Notes: generated from the sequence alone by a model not told the origin. Counted from the first letter of the stretch, positions 26,776 through 35,923 are shown. The stretch is 64,000 nucleotides of DNA from RDYJ01 sp034931405 (GCF_034931405.1 NZ_JAYGHA010000018.1:56371-120370); one strand, 5' to 3'. Made by a program: numbers and translations.

Positions 26776-27699
26776 TTATGGTTGAAAAATGTTTTGACGA
26801 TGCCATTCTAAAGCTTCAATATCTGGAAAATATTTCTCTATTATAGGAAGTATGATTTTTTCACCATGAAAATCTTTTATCGGTTTAGCGTGAGGAGATA
26901 TTTCTTCTAATTCTTTACTAACTATAATTTTGTATTTATCATCAACAGCAAACCAACCTCTATCAAATGCCCAATGATGATTTTTACATAGGGCTATGCC
27001 GTTATCTATTCTACTGTCATAAAATTGGGCAAATGGTTTTATATGTGCGCCATCAACTATATTTTGAGTAATGGTTTTGTTAACTATTAAGCCACAAAAA
27101 GCACATTGACAACCATAGACAGAAACAACTGCTTTTCTAAAGAAAGCATTTCTAATTATTGTTTTTTTCAAAGTATACTTAGGTTTGCTTTCAGTATACT
27201 CAGCAAGTATTTTTTCATCTTCAAAATTCTGATTAATTTGTAAAATGCTATCTATTTGGTTATCTCTATCAGGAAAGAAAGCCGCTATCAGTGCATCTAG
27301 TAATTCTTGTCTAGAGAGTTCATTTTGCAACAATTCAAATAATGCACTATCTAAATAAGCATACTCAACTGCTTTTTTCAATGTATTAGTTGTTTTTGGT
27401 TGTAAGCCATTAAAATCTGGATTAAATTCTAAATGCCAAAAACCTTCACTTTGTAAATGGAAAAAAGGATAATGTAAACCTCCTGTATAAGAATGTGAAC
27501 CTATTATCTGCCAATATTTTTCAAATGTTTCAATTAATTCATCTGATACTCTAATTTCATTATTTTCAATAATATCTCTACTAATTAAATCTATAACGGA
27601 TAACACTAATATAGGTTTATGTAGAGCAGTACCACGTTTTTTACTGCTACTTACATTCAGTTTAGATAATTTCTGACAGTATAATGTTAAAGTGTCCAT
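26776..27699 (-). CDS. HNH endonuclease with sulfur-binding-domain-like N-terminus
   Basis: A 307-aa protein with two parts. Residues about 20-130 (HKPILVLSVIDLI, SHSYTGGLHYPFFHLQSEGF) resemble the sulfur-binding domain of ScoMcrA-type endonucleases, which read phosphorothioate DNA. Residues about 190-265 are an HNH domain: CAFCG zinc-type pair, DGAHIKPFAQF with the catalytic His, and NGIALCKNHHWAFDRGWF. The C-terminus is EALEWHRQNIF. It lies 40 bases downstream of a Dnd-associated gene and next to dndB, so it probably belongs to the system. The domain call is by eye; if it cuts phosphorothioate DNA it would threaten its own host, so its true target needs explaining. Confidence 0.75.
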   Translation of the reverse strand: MDTLTLYCQKLSKLNVSSSKKRGTALHKPILVLSVIDLISRDIIENNEIRVSDELIETFEKYWQIIGSHSYTGGLHYPFFHLQSEGFWHLEFNPDFNGLQPKTTNTLKKAVEYAYLDSALFELLQNELSRQELLDALIAAFFPDRDNQIDSILQINQNFEDEKILAEYTESKPKYTLKKTIIRNAFFRKAVVSVYGCQCAFCGLIVNKTITQNIVDGAHIKPFAQFYDSRIDNGIALCKNHHWAFDRGWFAVDDKYKIIVSKELEEISPHAKPIKDFHGEKIILPIIEKYFPDIEALEWHRQNIFQP

Positions 27700-27739
27700 A
27701 TTTTAGGAAATTGATTGAATGTAATTACATTGCAAATTT

Positions 27740-28213
27740 TTAATTTAGAAATTTTCTTAAATCAAACTCTCCAGTATCTTCATTTTTAGCCTCTTTATCG
27801 GAGATTAAAAATAATAAAATTGTGTCTGAATAATCAATTGAACCTCTAAGTTCACCTTGCAAAATTTCTAAACCACCATTAGCGTATTCTTCAAAAATTT
27901 CATGACGTTGGTTTTCGTATGCTTCCTCATTAGGGGATAAAATTTGAATATTTTGAGTTTCTGTAAATCCCAGCAATTTAATTAAAATATCATATCCCAT
28001 TGATATAAAAGTTTCCAACCTAATTGGTGCTGGTTCACGTTTAGAAACCTCCTCAAAAGGAACACGCTTTTTATTCTTTATCCCCAAAGCAGCAGCAAAA
28101 ACAATGACATCAGCGAAAGTCTGAAAAGGACCATATCCCCCATCAGAAGAAATTAAAGCCTTAACCAAATCAGCCTTATCTTTTGCAACCCTGATTCTAC
28201 CAGATTCAGCCAT
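27740..28213 (-). CDS. DNA phosphorothioation-associated protein 4
   Basis: A 157-aa protein. The N-terminal RIRVAKDKADLVKALISSDG, then GPFQTFADVIVFAAALG and an acidic centre with a C-terminal SDTILLFLISDKE match what I remember of the Dnd-associated protein 4 family, found only beside dnd genes. Function unknown; it may be a regulator or an adaptor for the restriction arm. It is in the same orientation as the HNH gene 40 bases downstream, so a two-gene operon is likely. Start ATG 28213. Confidence 0.8.
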   Translation of the reverse strand: MAESGRIRVAKDKADLVKALISSDGGYGPFQTFADVIVFAAALGIKNKKRVPFEEVSKREPAPIRLETFISMGYDILIKLLGFTETQNIQILSPNEEAYENQRHEIFEEYANGGLEILQGELRGSIDYSDTILLFLISDKEAKNEDTGEFDLRKFLN

Positions 28214-28326
28214 AATATTAAAATCTAAACTCTTGCTATCTTACAGCAAATCGCATTAACTAAAACCAACCCTTTGCGTTCTTCTCTCTGCGACTCTGCG
28301 ACTCTGCGTGAGAAAAAAATCTAAAT

Positions 28327-30219
28327 TTACCCCTGAGTTTTCACCGTCAAAACCTGCGGAGGAGTAGAATCAGGAGGATACAAAAAATCTACCTGAACCT
28401 GTCTTTTTTCCCCTGGTGCTAACTTTAAATTTACCAAAGCATCTCCCGGTTGTCCACGACGCTGCACCAAATGAACATAGCGCGTTTGTTCACCTCCCCT
28501 ATCATCGCGATAACGTACCCGCACCGTACCCCGGAAAAATACTTGTTCCACAGGTGGTTTTAAAAACAATAATCTATCTGTACCACCCTCATCCTTCACA
28601 GGTGTTTGCATAGACACCGTTACATTTCTAACTTGACTGCTAGAATTGAATAAAGGCAAAGTTAAATTATACTCAACACCGTAATTACTATGGGCAAAAT
28701 ACGCTGTATCCGCATAACGTTTTAACATTTTTGCACTCTGTATTTGTCCGGTGCTGAGAGTGATTAAATGTACAGTTCCCAAAGGATAAGAAAACGATCT
28801 TCCTGGTTGGGGCAAAGTTAAATTATTTACACTGGGATCATCTGTAATATTTGCTTCCCATCTTGTCCCTTCCGAAACCCCAGCAACGCGACTAAATACT
28901 GTGGGTTCTCTGGGAGGGTCTAAAGGTGTGGGGATAGGGTCACGCTTTCCTGCTAAACTGCCAGTATTGAGAAGCTTTTCCCATGCTGCGACAGTGGGGG
29001 GAGTTTGACTACTCATAGCTAAGTTTGCCATAAAAAGCGGGCGATCGCTATTCAACCGCATCATCACCGTGCGACCATTGGAAGCAGGTGCTTGGACAGA
29101 AATCGGTAAATTAGCTAAAATTTGTGTTTTTCCTGGTGCAATTACCAACCTTTCAGAAAATATCCCCTGTCTAATTCCGCGTAAAACATCACTCATAGTT
29201 CTACTTCCAGGACCAGCATAAACCGTTCCTTGGGAATTATCCACCATATTCGGTAAATTAATAAAAGGAGCTTCTCTAGTGAGATAACTAGCAGCGTTTA
29301 AAACTTGTAAAGTTGCAGGTTCATTACCAGGGTTATGAACAATTATACCTTGGTAAACTGTACGATTTTGAGATGAATTTTCTGCTCTGACGATATGATG
29401 AGAAAAGACATCAAAACGACCTTGAAAAAGATAATTTAAATGTGCATCCTTTACTTGTTTTCCATCTGGTGAAAAAGTAGAAAGTAAAATTCCATCAGTA
29501 TTCACAAGTTCAGGACTATTACTATTAAAAGTAGGAATAGTATCTAGTTTTCCTGGTAAAGCGCGAACCTCTTGGGGTTGAACTTCCACACCAGCAATAT
29601 ATTGTGGAGGAACAGCATAAATATTTAAAGCTCGACACATTAAAGCTGCAACTTCTCCCCTAGTAGCTCGTTGCAGAGGTTTCAATTGTTTAACATTAGG
29701 ATAATTAACAACAATACTATTAATAGTTCCCGCAGCTATAGAACTTTGAGCATAGTTAGGAATTTGTTGAGCATCATCAAAATAACGTTGTAATATTTGC
29801 GTGGGGTTAGCAACAGAATTATAATTTTTACCCCCAGCTATCACACCAATAATTTGCGCTCTAGGAATTTGTTGGTTAGGTTGAAAAATATTACCTGGAT
29901 AACCAGAGAAAAATCCTTTTTGATAAGCGGTAGTAATAGCTTTATTTGCCCAAAAATTGCTAGGTACATCTTTAAATATTACCGCATTGCGTTTAATAGG
30001 AGCATCAGGAAAAGCATTCAACATTAAAACCGCAGCTTCTGCACGGGTAACAGTTGCATTGGGACGAAAACTACCATCAGGATAACCGGTTAATAATTTC
30101 CTTTCTCCTAATATTTTAATACAATCATTTCCCCAATGAGTTTGAGTGTCAGAAAACGCTAAAACTGGGGAAGGTAGGAGGGTTAAAAAGATGGTGAATG
30201 AGATTTTTTTGATTGACAT
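28327..30219 (-). CDS. SLH-domain DUF3370 protein
   Basis: A 630-aa exported protein. It has a signal peptide (ISFTIFLTLLPSPVLAF), then three SLH repeats at about residues 20-205 (FSDTQTHWGNDCIKILGERK, FKDVPSNFWANKAITTAYQK, the third near YFDDAQQIPNYAQSSI), then a long beta-rich DUF3370 region. SLH domains anchor proteins to the cell-wall polymer; the DUF3370 role is unknown. I use ATG 30219 with AGGTG just upstream; the frame also opens at GTG 30225. It sits inside the Dnd region but has no evident link to it. Confidence 0.85.
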   Translation of the reverse strand: MSIKKISFTIFLTLLPSPVLAFSDTQTHWGNDCIKILGERKLLTGYPDGSFRPNATVTRAEAAVLMLNAFPDAPIKRNAVIFKDVPSNFWANKAITTAYQKGFFSGYPGNIFQPNQQIPRAQIIGVIAGGKNYNSVANPTQILQRYFDDAQQIPNYAQSSIAAGTINSIVVNYPNVKQLKPLQRATRGEVAALMCRALNIYAVPPQYIAGVEVQPQEVRALPGKLDTIPTFNSNSPELVNTDGILLSTFSPDGKQVKDAHLNYLFQGRFDVFSHHIVRAENSSQNRTVYQGIIVHNPGNEPATLQVLNAASYLTREAPFINLPNMVDNSQGTVYAGPGSRTMSDVLRGIRQGIFSERLVIAPGKTQILANLPISVQAPASNGRTVMMRLNSDRPLFMANLAMSSQTPPTVAAWEKLLNTGSLAGKRDPIPTPLDPPREPTVFSRVAGVSEGTRWEANITDDPSVNNLTLPQPGRSFSYPLGTVHLITLSTGQIQSAKMLKRYADTAYFAHSNYGVEYNLTLPLFNSSSQVRNVTVSMQTPVKDEGGTDRLLFLKPPVEQVFFRGTVRVRYRDDRGGEQTRYVHLVQRRGQPGDALVNLKLAPGEKRQVQVDFLYPPDSTPPQVLTVKTQG

Positions 30220-30257
30220 TTTCACACCTGATAATAATTTTTATTTTTTTCTCTCAA

Positions 30258-30323
30258 AGATCCCCGACTTCTTTCATCAATTTTATCTATGAATCATAAA
30301 TCTATCTCAGAAGTCGGGGATCT
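30258..30323. terminator. 15-bp perfect inverted repeat, terminator-like
   Basis: AGATCCCCGACTTCT (30258-30272) pairs perfectly with AGAAGTCGGGGATCT (30309-30323) across a 36-base loop. It lies downstream of the Uma2 gene and upstream of the SLH gene, both on the minus strand. The same core recurs at 60053-60081, so it is a dispersed repeat as well as a possible terminator. Confidence 0.7.
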
Positions 30324-30336
30324 AGATTGATATAAA

Positions 30337-30975
30337 TCATTTAAAAATTTCCAGCAACCAACGATTAACTTCACCATCATCTTGATTTTGACTACGTTGA
30401 ATCGCTGCTTTTACAGTTTCTATTTGCAAACCTGGTAAAACCTTGGACTCCTCAATTCTTCTACTTCCTCCATCAATAATTTCAAAAGCAATTATATCAT
30501 TATTATTCGCATCCATTACCCAATATTCCTTGACCCCCAATCTTTCATAAAGCAACCGCTTAAAACCCAAATCATCATTGACAGAAGAAGCTGCAATTTC
30601 TACAACTAAAGTAGGTGCTGCTAACTCATTAATATTCACGGGTGAATTATTCAAAGGTGGAAATTTCACCGCATCACCAATATAAAAAGCTAAATCGGGT
30701 TGACATTCACTTTCATTTGTTCTGCGGAAGCTGGTATTTACCCATCCTTTGATTTTAATGTTTTTCAATGTTGCAAATAAATTAATAACATTAGAAACAA
30801 CATTGTTATTGCTACCATGAATTGAACCAACTGGAGACATTTCCACCCTCATGTAATTTTGATAATAGTAAAATCTTCCTTGCTGATAATCAGAACTATC
30901 AGCAACTTTCAGAAACTCATCCCAACTTATCTTTACCCAAGTATCTGTCATTAAATCTAAATCACAAACAACCAT
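30337..30975 (-). CDS. Uma2 family (DUF820) putative endonuclease
   Basis: A 212-aa protein of the Uma2 family, which has a PD-(D/E)XK nuclease fold and is abundant in cyanobacteria. Motifs: CQPDLAFYIG, PTLVVEIAASSVNDDLGFKR and LYERLGVKEYWVMDANNNDI. The active-site Asp, Glu and downstream Lys/Tyr pattern is present. Biological role unknown. The start may be ATG 30975, which has AAGGAG only three bases away, or ATG 30951 (MTDTWVKISWDEF), which gives the usual family start. Confidence 0.83.
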   Translation of the reverse strand: MVVCDLDLMTDTWVKISWDEFLKVADSSDYQQGRFYYYQNYMRVEMSPVGSIHGSNNNVVSNVINLFATLKNIKIKGWVNTSFRRTNESECQPDLAFYIGDAVKFPPLNNSPVNINELAAPTLVVEIAASSVNDDLGFKRLLYERLGVKEYWVMDANNNDIIAFEIIDGGSRRIEESKVLPGLQIETVKAAIQRSQNQDDGEVNRWLLEIFK

Positions 30976-31103
30976 AACTCCTTACTCCTTTCTTTGCGTC
31001 TTTGCGTGAGTTCAAAAATTGAACGCAGATGAACACAGATAAACGCAGATAAATTTCTTCTCTTCCTCTGTGTCCTCTGCGTCTCTGCGGTTCGTTTCAT
31101 CTT
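30976..31103. repeat. Degenerate CGCAGA/CTGCG repeat spacer
   Basis: The spacer is built from AACGCAGAT-type units (31021-31050) and the opposite-sense CTCTGTGTCCTCTGCGTCTC tract. Similar short repeats appear at 20160-20185, 28270-28310 and 37353-37383. No gene seen. Confidence 0.6.
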
Positions 31104-33170
31104 CTATCTTTCCACCTCCACAATTTCAGTATACTCAAAACCATTAGGACTTTGCCTAACTAAAGCGTATTTTTCCCCACCAACATCAATAAAATCCTGT
31201 TCACAGTCAGGTTTAGAAGAATAATAAGTCAGCACATATTCCTTACCAATTCTATTAATAATCTCCTCCTCAACTTCCACCCTCCATTGAGTTTTTGTCA
31301 CCAAAACCACTAACTGATTTGCTAATTTAGGAATAGTTTGTGCAATGTGACGACGAGAATTAGCATCCAAACTGCCAAAAGGTGAATCCATGACAATAGG
31401 AAAAGTGCTACTATCAGGAACCATCATCATTTTCCGCTTTTCACTCCATTCTCGCACTTTATCAATAATACTAGCGATAAAAGACAAACTGAGAATTTGA
31501 TTTTCTCCCGTAGAAGCTGCAACTGGTGCTTCTATTCCTGTGGTATTTTCGACTAAAGTTAGTTCATATTTTTCTGTAATCTTAGGAATATAGGGAGTTA
31601 CAGAAATTTCTGAAAATATTTCTTGAACCCGCTTTTCTAACTGCAATCTAAATTGATTTTCTTGTCTATTTTTTACGTCAATTAATCTTTCAATTGCATC
31701 TTGAGCAGCATTCATCCGACGTTGTGCTAATACTTGTTTTTCTTCATTCTGCTTTTGTTTAGAAATTTGTTTCACCAAAACATCAATGTCTGCTTTGATG
31801 TGAGAAACCTCTTGTTGATTTGCACCTTGTTCTCGATTTAAATCATCAATTTTTGCTTCAATGTCATCTAACCGTTTTTGCAACCCACTAATATCTTCAT
31901 TGGGATCTTTTCGTAAAATCTCCTGGATGTTATCTAATTCACGTTCAATTTGAGCAAGAGATTCTTTTAGCTGACTAATTCTTGCTTGTTCTCTATCGAC
32001 ATTTTCCCAAAATAAATTTGCTTGTTTATCAATATCATCAATTTGCGCTCCCATTCTAATTGCTGTTTCTTCCACTGAAGAAGAACCTGTTTTTTTCAGG
32101 AGAGATTTAACGTGAAAATGTCCATTTCCACCTTCTTTTAAATCTGCACCACAAATACAGCGTCCAGATTGAATTAAATCTGCGACAAATTCTTTAGAAA
32201 TTCCCGATTTTAATTCTCCTCTTTGTTTTAAATCGGTGATTATTTCCCGAAAATTCTGGTTAGTTTCACCCAATAAAACTGTATAAGCTTGTTTAGAAAT
32301 TATCTTCCTGAGTGCATCCTTAGTTTTTTTGAGTTCTTCCTGATGCGTGCGTTTTTGAGTTTCTAAATTTTGTCGTCTTTCTTGTAATTCTTTAACCGCA
32401 GTTAATTCTATCAATCGGTTACTAACATCTTTCTTAAATGTCTGTTGATTTTCCAACTCCTGTTTAATTTCAGCTTGTCTTTTGGTAATTCTTTCAATTT
32501 CTTGTTCTAGTTTATTTTGTTCTTTCAATAACTGTTTTGTTTCTGCATCACCAATAGCTGCTAAGTCATTATCTAAGGTTTTCTTGGCTTCTTTTAAATG
32601 TCTAATAGCTAAGTCAATGACTTTCACACCTAAAAATGTTTCTGTTGCTTCTGCAATTTCCGTTTTTTTATCAGAACGGACTATTTCTTCAATTCTTTCC
32701 CCATCAAAAAAGAAATATTGATGTAAACTTGCTGGTAAAATATTATTGATAATTTCTTCTGCTGGTTCTATGGGAAAACCCCATTTACCTTCCTCATTGG
32801 CATATTGAATTGTTAATTTTGTTTTCGTTGCTTCCAATGTGGTAGAATTTTTATAAACTCGACAAGTGCGTTTTGCACGGTAACGTATTCCTTCGTGTTC
32901 CCAACCAACTTCTACCCAACATTCTACGGCTTGATTTTCTTCTACTTCGGAAATTGCTCTTTTATTAACTAACTGTTCTGTCGCAGCAAAAGCAGCAGTA
33001 AATTTTTCATATAAAACCCAGGTAAAAGCATTTAATAAACTGGTTTTTCCCGCACCATTATTACCATGAATAATTGTCGTGTTACGAAAGTCTCCACTAG
33101 CAATGACAATTTCTGGTGTCTGACCATAAAAAGAGCGAAAATTGCAAAGTTTAATGGAAGTCAATTTCAT
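31104..33170 (-). CDS. Second DndD/Rad50-like SMC ATPase
   Basis: A 688-aa ATPase. N-terminus KLTSIKLCNFRSFYGQTPEI, Walker A HGNNGAGKTSLLNAFTWVLY, and a YFFFDGERIEEIVRSDKK segment like the FLFDGE segment of DndD. Coiled coil runs from about 195 to 530 and is broken by GRCICGADLKEG near residue 330, a single CxC where Rad50 has a CxxC zinc hook. The C-terminus has STGENQILSLSFIASII and FPIVMDSPFGSLDANSRRHI (Walker B and D-loop). It overlaps the 70-aa gene upstream by four bases. With the helicase at 33.7 kb it may form the interference arm of this Dnd system; that is inference. Confidence 0.82.
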   Translation of the reverse strand: MKLTSIKLCNFRSFYGQTPEIVIASGDFRNTTIIHGNNGAGKTSLLNAFTWVLYEKFTAAFAATEQLVNKRAISEVEENQAVECWVEVGWEHEGIRYRAKRTCRVYKNSTTLEATKTKLTIQYANEEGKWGFPIEPAEEIINNILPASLHQYFFFDGERIEEIVRSDKKTEIAEATETFLGVKVIDLAIRHLKEAKKTLDNDLAAIGDAETKQLLKEQNKLEQEIERITKRQAEIKQELENQQTFKKDVSNRLIELTAVKELQERRQNLETQKRTHQEELKKTKDALRKIISKQAYTVLLGETNQNFREIITDLKQRGELKSGISKEFVADLIQSGRCICGADLKEGGNGHFHVKSLLKKTGSSSVEETAIRMGAQIDDIDKQANLFWENVDREQARISQLKESLAQIERELDNIQEILRKDPNEDISGLQKRLDDIEAKIDDLNREQGANQQEVSHIKADIDVLVKQISKQKQNEEKQVLAQRRMNAAQDAIERLIDVKNRQENQFRLQLEKRVQEIFSEISVTPYIPKITEKYELTLVENTTGIEAPVAASTGENQILSLSFIASIIDKVREWSEKRKMMMVPDSSTFPIVMDSPFGSLDANSRRHIAQTIPKLANQLVVLVTKTQWRVEVEEEIINRIGKEYVLTYYSSKPDCEQDFIDVGGEKYALVRQSPNGFEYTEIVEVER

Positions 33171-33379
33171 TGTACTGCTTCCTTAACTATAGTTAAAATA
33201 TCATCGTTAATTGCACCTTTGCTTTTCCGTGCTAATCTCGATTTTTCTAATTTACATACTCGTTCAATTATCTGCTTGACTTCCGGTGGTGCGCTGGTAA
33301 TTGGTGCTTGTACGTCTTCAATGTTTAATTCTGTGGACATGACGGATTTTAAAATAGACTTTAACTCTATTTTAACCAT
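33167..33379 (-). CDS. 70-aa partner of the SMC ATPase
   Basis: A small charged protein, MVKIELKSILKSVMSTELNI followed by a proline-containing linker and a basic helix (EVKQIIERVCKLEKSRLARK). Its stop overlaps the ATPase start in an ATGA arrangement, which implies tight translational coupling and a stoichiometric partner. No family recognised. ATG 33340 (MSTELNIED) is an alternative start. Confidence 0.65.
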   Translation of the reverse strand: MVKIELKSILKSVMSTELNIEDVQAPITSAPPEVKQIIERVCKLEKSRLARKSKGAINDDILTIVKEAVQ

Positions 33380-33465
33380 CTCTCTTGCTGTAATTCCAAG
33401 TGTGAATTTACTGTTACTTTTAATTTTAAATGATGCAAACTAGCTAGAAAGGGTTGCGCTTTCTA

Positions 33466-33494
33466 TTTATTGATGGTAGGATAAATATTGTCAA
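33466..33494 (-). promoter_or_regulatory. Candidate promoter for the 70-aa/ATPase operon
   Basis: On the minus strand a perfect TTGACA (33489-33494) is followed after 17 bases by AATAAA (33466-33471), about 90 bases before the 33379 start codon. Consensus-like sigma-70 spacing; the -10 box is weak. Confidence 0.4.
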
Positions 33495-33661
33495 GCTTTA
33501 TAATGGGGTGTTTGAATCCAAAAAATTTTACAAATGTTCCATTATATTATAATAGTAACGCACCCGCCGCGTCCAGTCAATCCGTTTCCCATTAGTTTTC
33601 GCCACGCCAAAACAAGAAATTTAAGAAATATATCTATATATAGATTAGACATCTCTGGTAA

Positions 33662-35143
33662 TTAAATATCCAACAAGTCATAACGTTTTTGCAACGCTAA
33701 CAACTGCATTCTGGCTTCTCCTGCATTATCAGCTAAATCTGCAAATTCTACAAACCTTCTTAACTCCTTTCTTAACAAATTGCGTTCCACTTCAATAGCT
33801 TCTCGATCTAAATCTGGAGGTAAAACAATCATATCAAAAATTGTCGCTCGCTCCTTACCGGGATGGGGACGTAACACTCTACCCCGACGCTGGATAAATT
33901 GACGGGGATTGCTGGAACTTGATAAAATCACCGCAGTTTGAATAGCGGGAATATCCACCCCTTCATCTAAACAACGAATAGCTACTAAACCTTGCAATTC
34001 ACCGCTTTCAAATTGTTGTCTTAAAATCTCCCGTTCTGTTAAAGAAGTGTGTGCGGTGTAGGTGCTGACTTTATAACCCAATTCTGCACCCAAAATTTTT
34101 GCTACTGCTTTGAGTTGACGCAGAGATGAACGGTGTCCAGTTTCCTGCGAACCATCGCTACAATAAAATAGAGTATGGCTTGTATCTCGACGATTTTGCA
34201 TTAACTCTTTTAAAGCCGTTAACTTATTTTCTGCTGCACCTATTAATCTAGCTCGTTTCATTAATAAAGATTTAATATCTTCATTGTCTTCAAAATCACC
34301 TTCTGCTTGTTCCCGATACTGAAGAGAGCGGCCAATTCTCTTGGTTAATTTTAAATAAGCAATACTTTCGATTTCCGTTAATTCCACGAGAACGGGATAA
34401 TATAAATAATGTACTAAAGCCCCTTGATTAATAGCATCCTGCAAATTAAACTCCGGTTGCAGTACAGAACCAAAATAGTCAAATAAAGATTGCGTACCTT
34501 CATCATCAAAATATCTTTCTGGTGTCGCAGACAAAGCTAGACGCAAACCCACATTACGGGGTAAACTTTCTTCTAACCTGGGAGCGCCTAAATTATGTGC
34601 TTCATCACCGATAATTAAAGTTTTAGACGGAAAATATTTAAGTTGAGATTGTAACCCCTCACTAATTAAAGTCGAGTTAGTGGTGATCACCGTGACGAAA
34701 CTTTGAGAACCGGAACGCAGATTATATAATTGCGTTGACAGTTGACTTTGCCAAGTCCGTAAATTCTCGAAAGCCAAAATCGGTTGTAAGTTAAATTTCT
34801 CACATTCTCTAGCCCATTGGCTGACGAGATGACGGTAAGGACACACCACCAACAAGACTTGTAAACCTATTTGTTGCTGTAATTCGCAAGCGATCGCCAA
34901 TGCAGTAATAGTCTTGCCACTACCAGTAGCCATTTTTAGCGTCCCCCTGCCATGATTAGCAAACCAGCTAGTAATAGCTTGACGCTGATATCCCCGCAAT
35001 TGCAGAGATAAAGGCATTTTTGGACATCCTGGTAATGACTGTTGAATATGATAACTACCCTTTTTTTCTCCCACAAAAGGTAACTTGAGAGAGAAAACAG
35101 GTTGTTTAGTTGGTTTTTTGATTGGCGATCGCGTTAAATACAT
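33662..35143 (-). CDS. DEAD/DEAH-type helicase, Dnd-linked restriction enzyme
   Basis: A 493-aa superfamily 2 helicase. Motif I MATGSGKTITALAIA (about residue 72), motif II GDEAHNLG (a DEAH variant), motif III LALSATPERYFDD, and motif VI QFIQRRGRVLRPHPGKERAT. The domain order is that of type I/III restriction translocases without a fused nuclease. I recall a TIGRFAM described as a DNA phosphorothioation system restriction enzyme with this architecture in cyanobacteria, and the gene lies in the Dnd island, so that name fits. It is in the same orientation as the ATPase operon but 280 bases downstream of it. Confidence 0.8.
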   Translation of the reverse strand: MYLTRSPIKKPTKQPVFSLKLPFVGEKKGSYHIQQSLPGCPKMPLSLQLRGYQRQAITSWFANHGRGTLKMATGSGKTITALAIACELQQQIGLQVLLVVCPYRHLVSQWARECEKFNLQPILAFENLRTWQSQLSTQLYNLRSGSQSFVTVITTNSTLISEGLQSQLKYFPSKTLIIGDEAHNLGAPRLEESLPRNVGLRLALSATPERYFDDEGTQSLFDYFGSVLQPEFNLQDAINQGALVHYLYYPVLVELTEIESIAYLKLTKRIGRSLQYREQAEGDFEDNEDIKSLLMKRARLIGAAENKLTALKELMQNRRDTSHTLFYCSDGSQETGHRSSLRQLKAVAKILGAELGYKVSTYTAHTSLTEREILRQQFESGELQGLVAIRCLDEGVDIPAIQTAVILSSSSNPRQFIQRRGRVLRPHPGKERATIFDMIVLPPDLDREAIEVERNLLRKELRRFVEFADLADNAGEARMQLLALQKRYDLLDI

Positions 35144-35180
35144 TATGATGCTGGTGATTGGTAATTGGTAATTGGAAAAA

Positions 35181-35213
35181 AGGGAACAGGGAACAGGGAA
35201 CAGGGAACAGGGA
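35181..35213. repeat. GGGAACA heptamer array
   Basis: Four GGGAACA units in the spacer between lexA and the helicase gene. Confidence 0.9.
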
Positions 35214-35217
35214 AGAA

Positions 35218-35247
35218 TTTTGACTTTTGACTTTTGACTTTTGACTT
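35218..35247. repeat. TTTTGAC heptamer array
   Basis: Four TTTTGAC units between lexA and the helicase gene, followed by CCCCAGT repeats up to the lexA stop. Confidence 0.9.
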
Positions 35248-35270
35248 AATTTGTCCCCAGTCCCCAGTCC

Positions 35271-35876
35271 CTAATTATAATTACGCCATACACCAACCAA
35301 CGAACCTTGTACCTGCACTTGCATAGCGGGTACTTCGATGGGTTGATACTTAGGATTAGCTGGTTTGAGAGTCACCATATCTTCCTGAAGATAAAAACGT
35401 TTTAAAGTAGTCCCATGACCTTCCACCCTAGCAGCGACAATCGTACCATTTTTTAACTGATTGGGTTCGGCGACTGGACGCAAAAACACCACATCACCAT
35501 CAGCAATCAAATCATCAATCATACTATCACCAGCAACCCGCAAAGCGTAACTTTGGGGAGGTAGGGATAAATTAGCCAAGTCTAAATGTTCAACCGCATC
35601 GGTAAAAGGTTCAATTAAACCACCAGCAGCAATAGTTCCTAAAATCGGTACACCTTGCTTAGTTTGTCGCAACACCCGAATCGTTCGTGCCTTACCTTCA
35701 ATCCACTCAATATATCCCTTATTGCGTAAATGTTCCAGACGGCTTTGAATTGGTGCAGGTGACTTGAGATTCATCCCTTGCATCATTTGGCGAATAGAAG
35801 GCGAATGCTGATTGATTCGGATATATTCTATCAACCATTCGTATAATTCCTGTTGAACTTCTGTTAGTCTTTCCAT
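35271..35876 (-). CDS. lexA: LexA repressor
   Basis: A 201-aa LexA. Residues 1-70 are the winged helix (LTEVQQELYEWLIEYIRINQ, SPSIRQMMQGMNLKSPAPIQ). The self-cleavage Ala-Gly is in GTIAAGGLIEP, the catalytic serine in AGDSMIDDLIADGD and the lysine in GTTLKRFY, so autoproteolysis should be intact. In several cyanobacteria LexA regulates carbon or redox genes rather than a classic SOS regulon. A near-consensus LexA box lies upstream. Confidence 0.93.
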   Translation of the reverse strand: MERLTEVQQELYEWLIEYIRINQHSPSIRQMMQGMNLKSPAPIQSRLEHLRNKGYIEWIEGKARTIRVLRQTKQGVPILGTIAAGGLIEPFTDAVEHLDLANLSLPPQSYALRVAGDSMIDDLIADGDVVFLRPVAEPNQLKNGTIVAARVEGHGTTLKRFYLQEDMVTLKPANPKYQPIEVPAMQVQVQGSLVGVWRNYN

Positions 35877-35909
35877 GATTTTGTGGGGGAAGTAAATACA
35901 AATGTCCCT

Positions 35910-35923
35910 AGAGCATTTGTACT
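35910..35923 (-). promoter_or_regulatory. Candidate LexA box upstream of lexA
   Basis: The minus strand reads AGTACAAATGCTCT, one mismatch from the Anabaena LexA consensus RGTACNNNDGTWCB as I recall it. It is about 35 bases upstream of the start codon, a suitable place for autoregulation. Confidence 0.5.
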
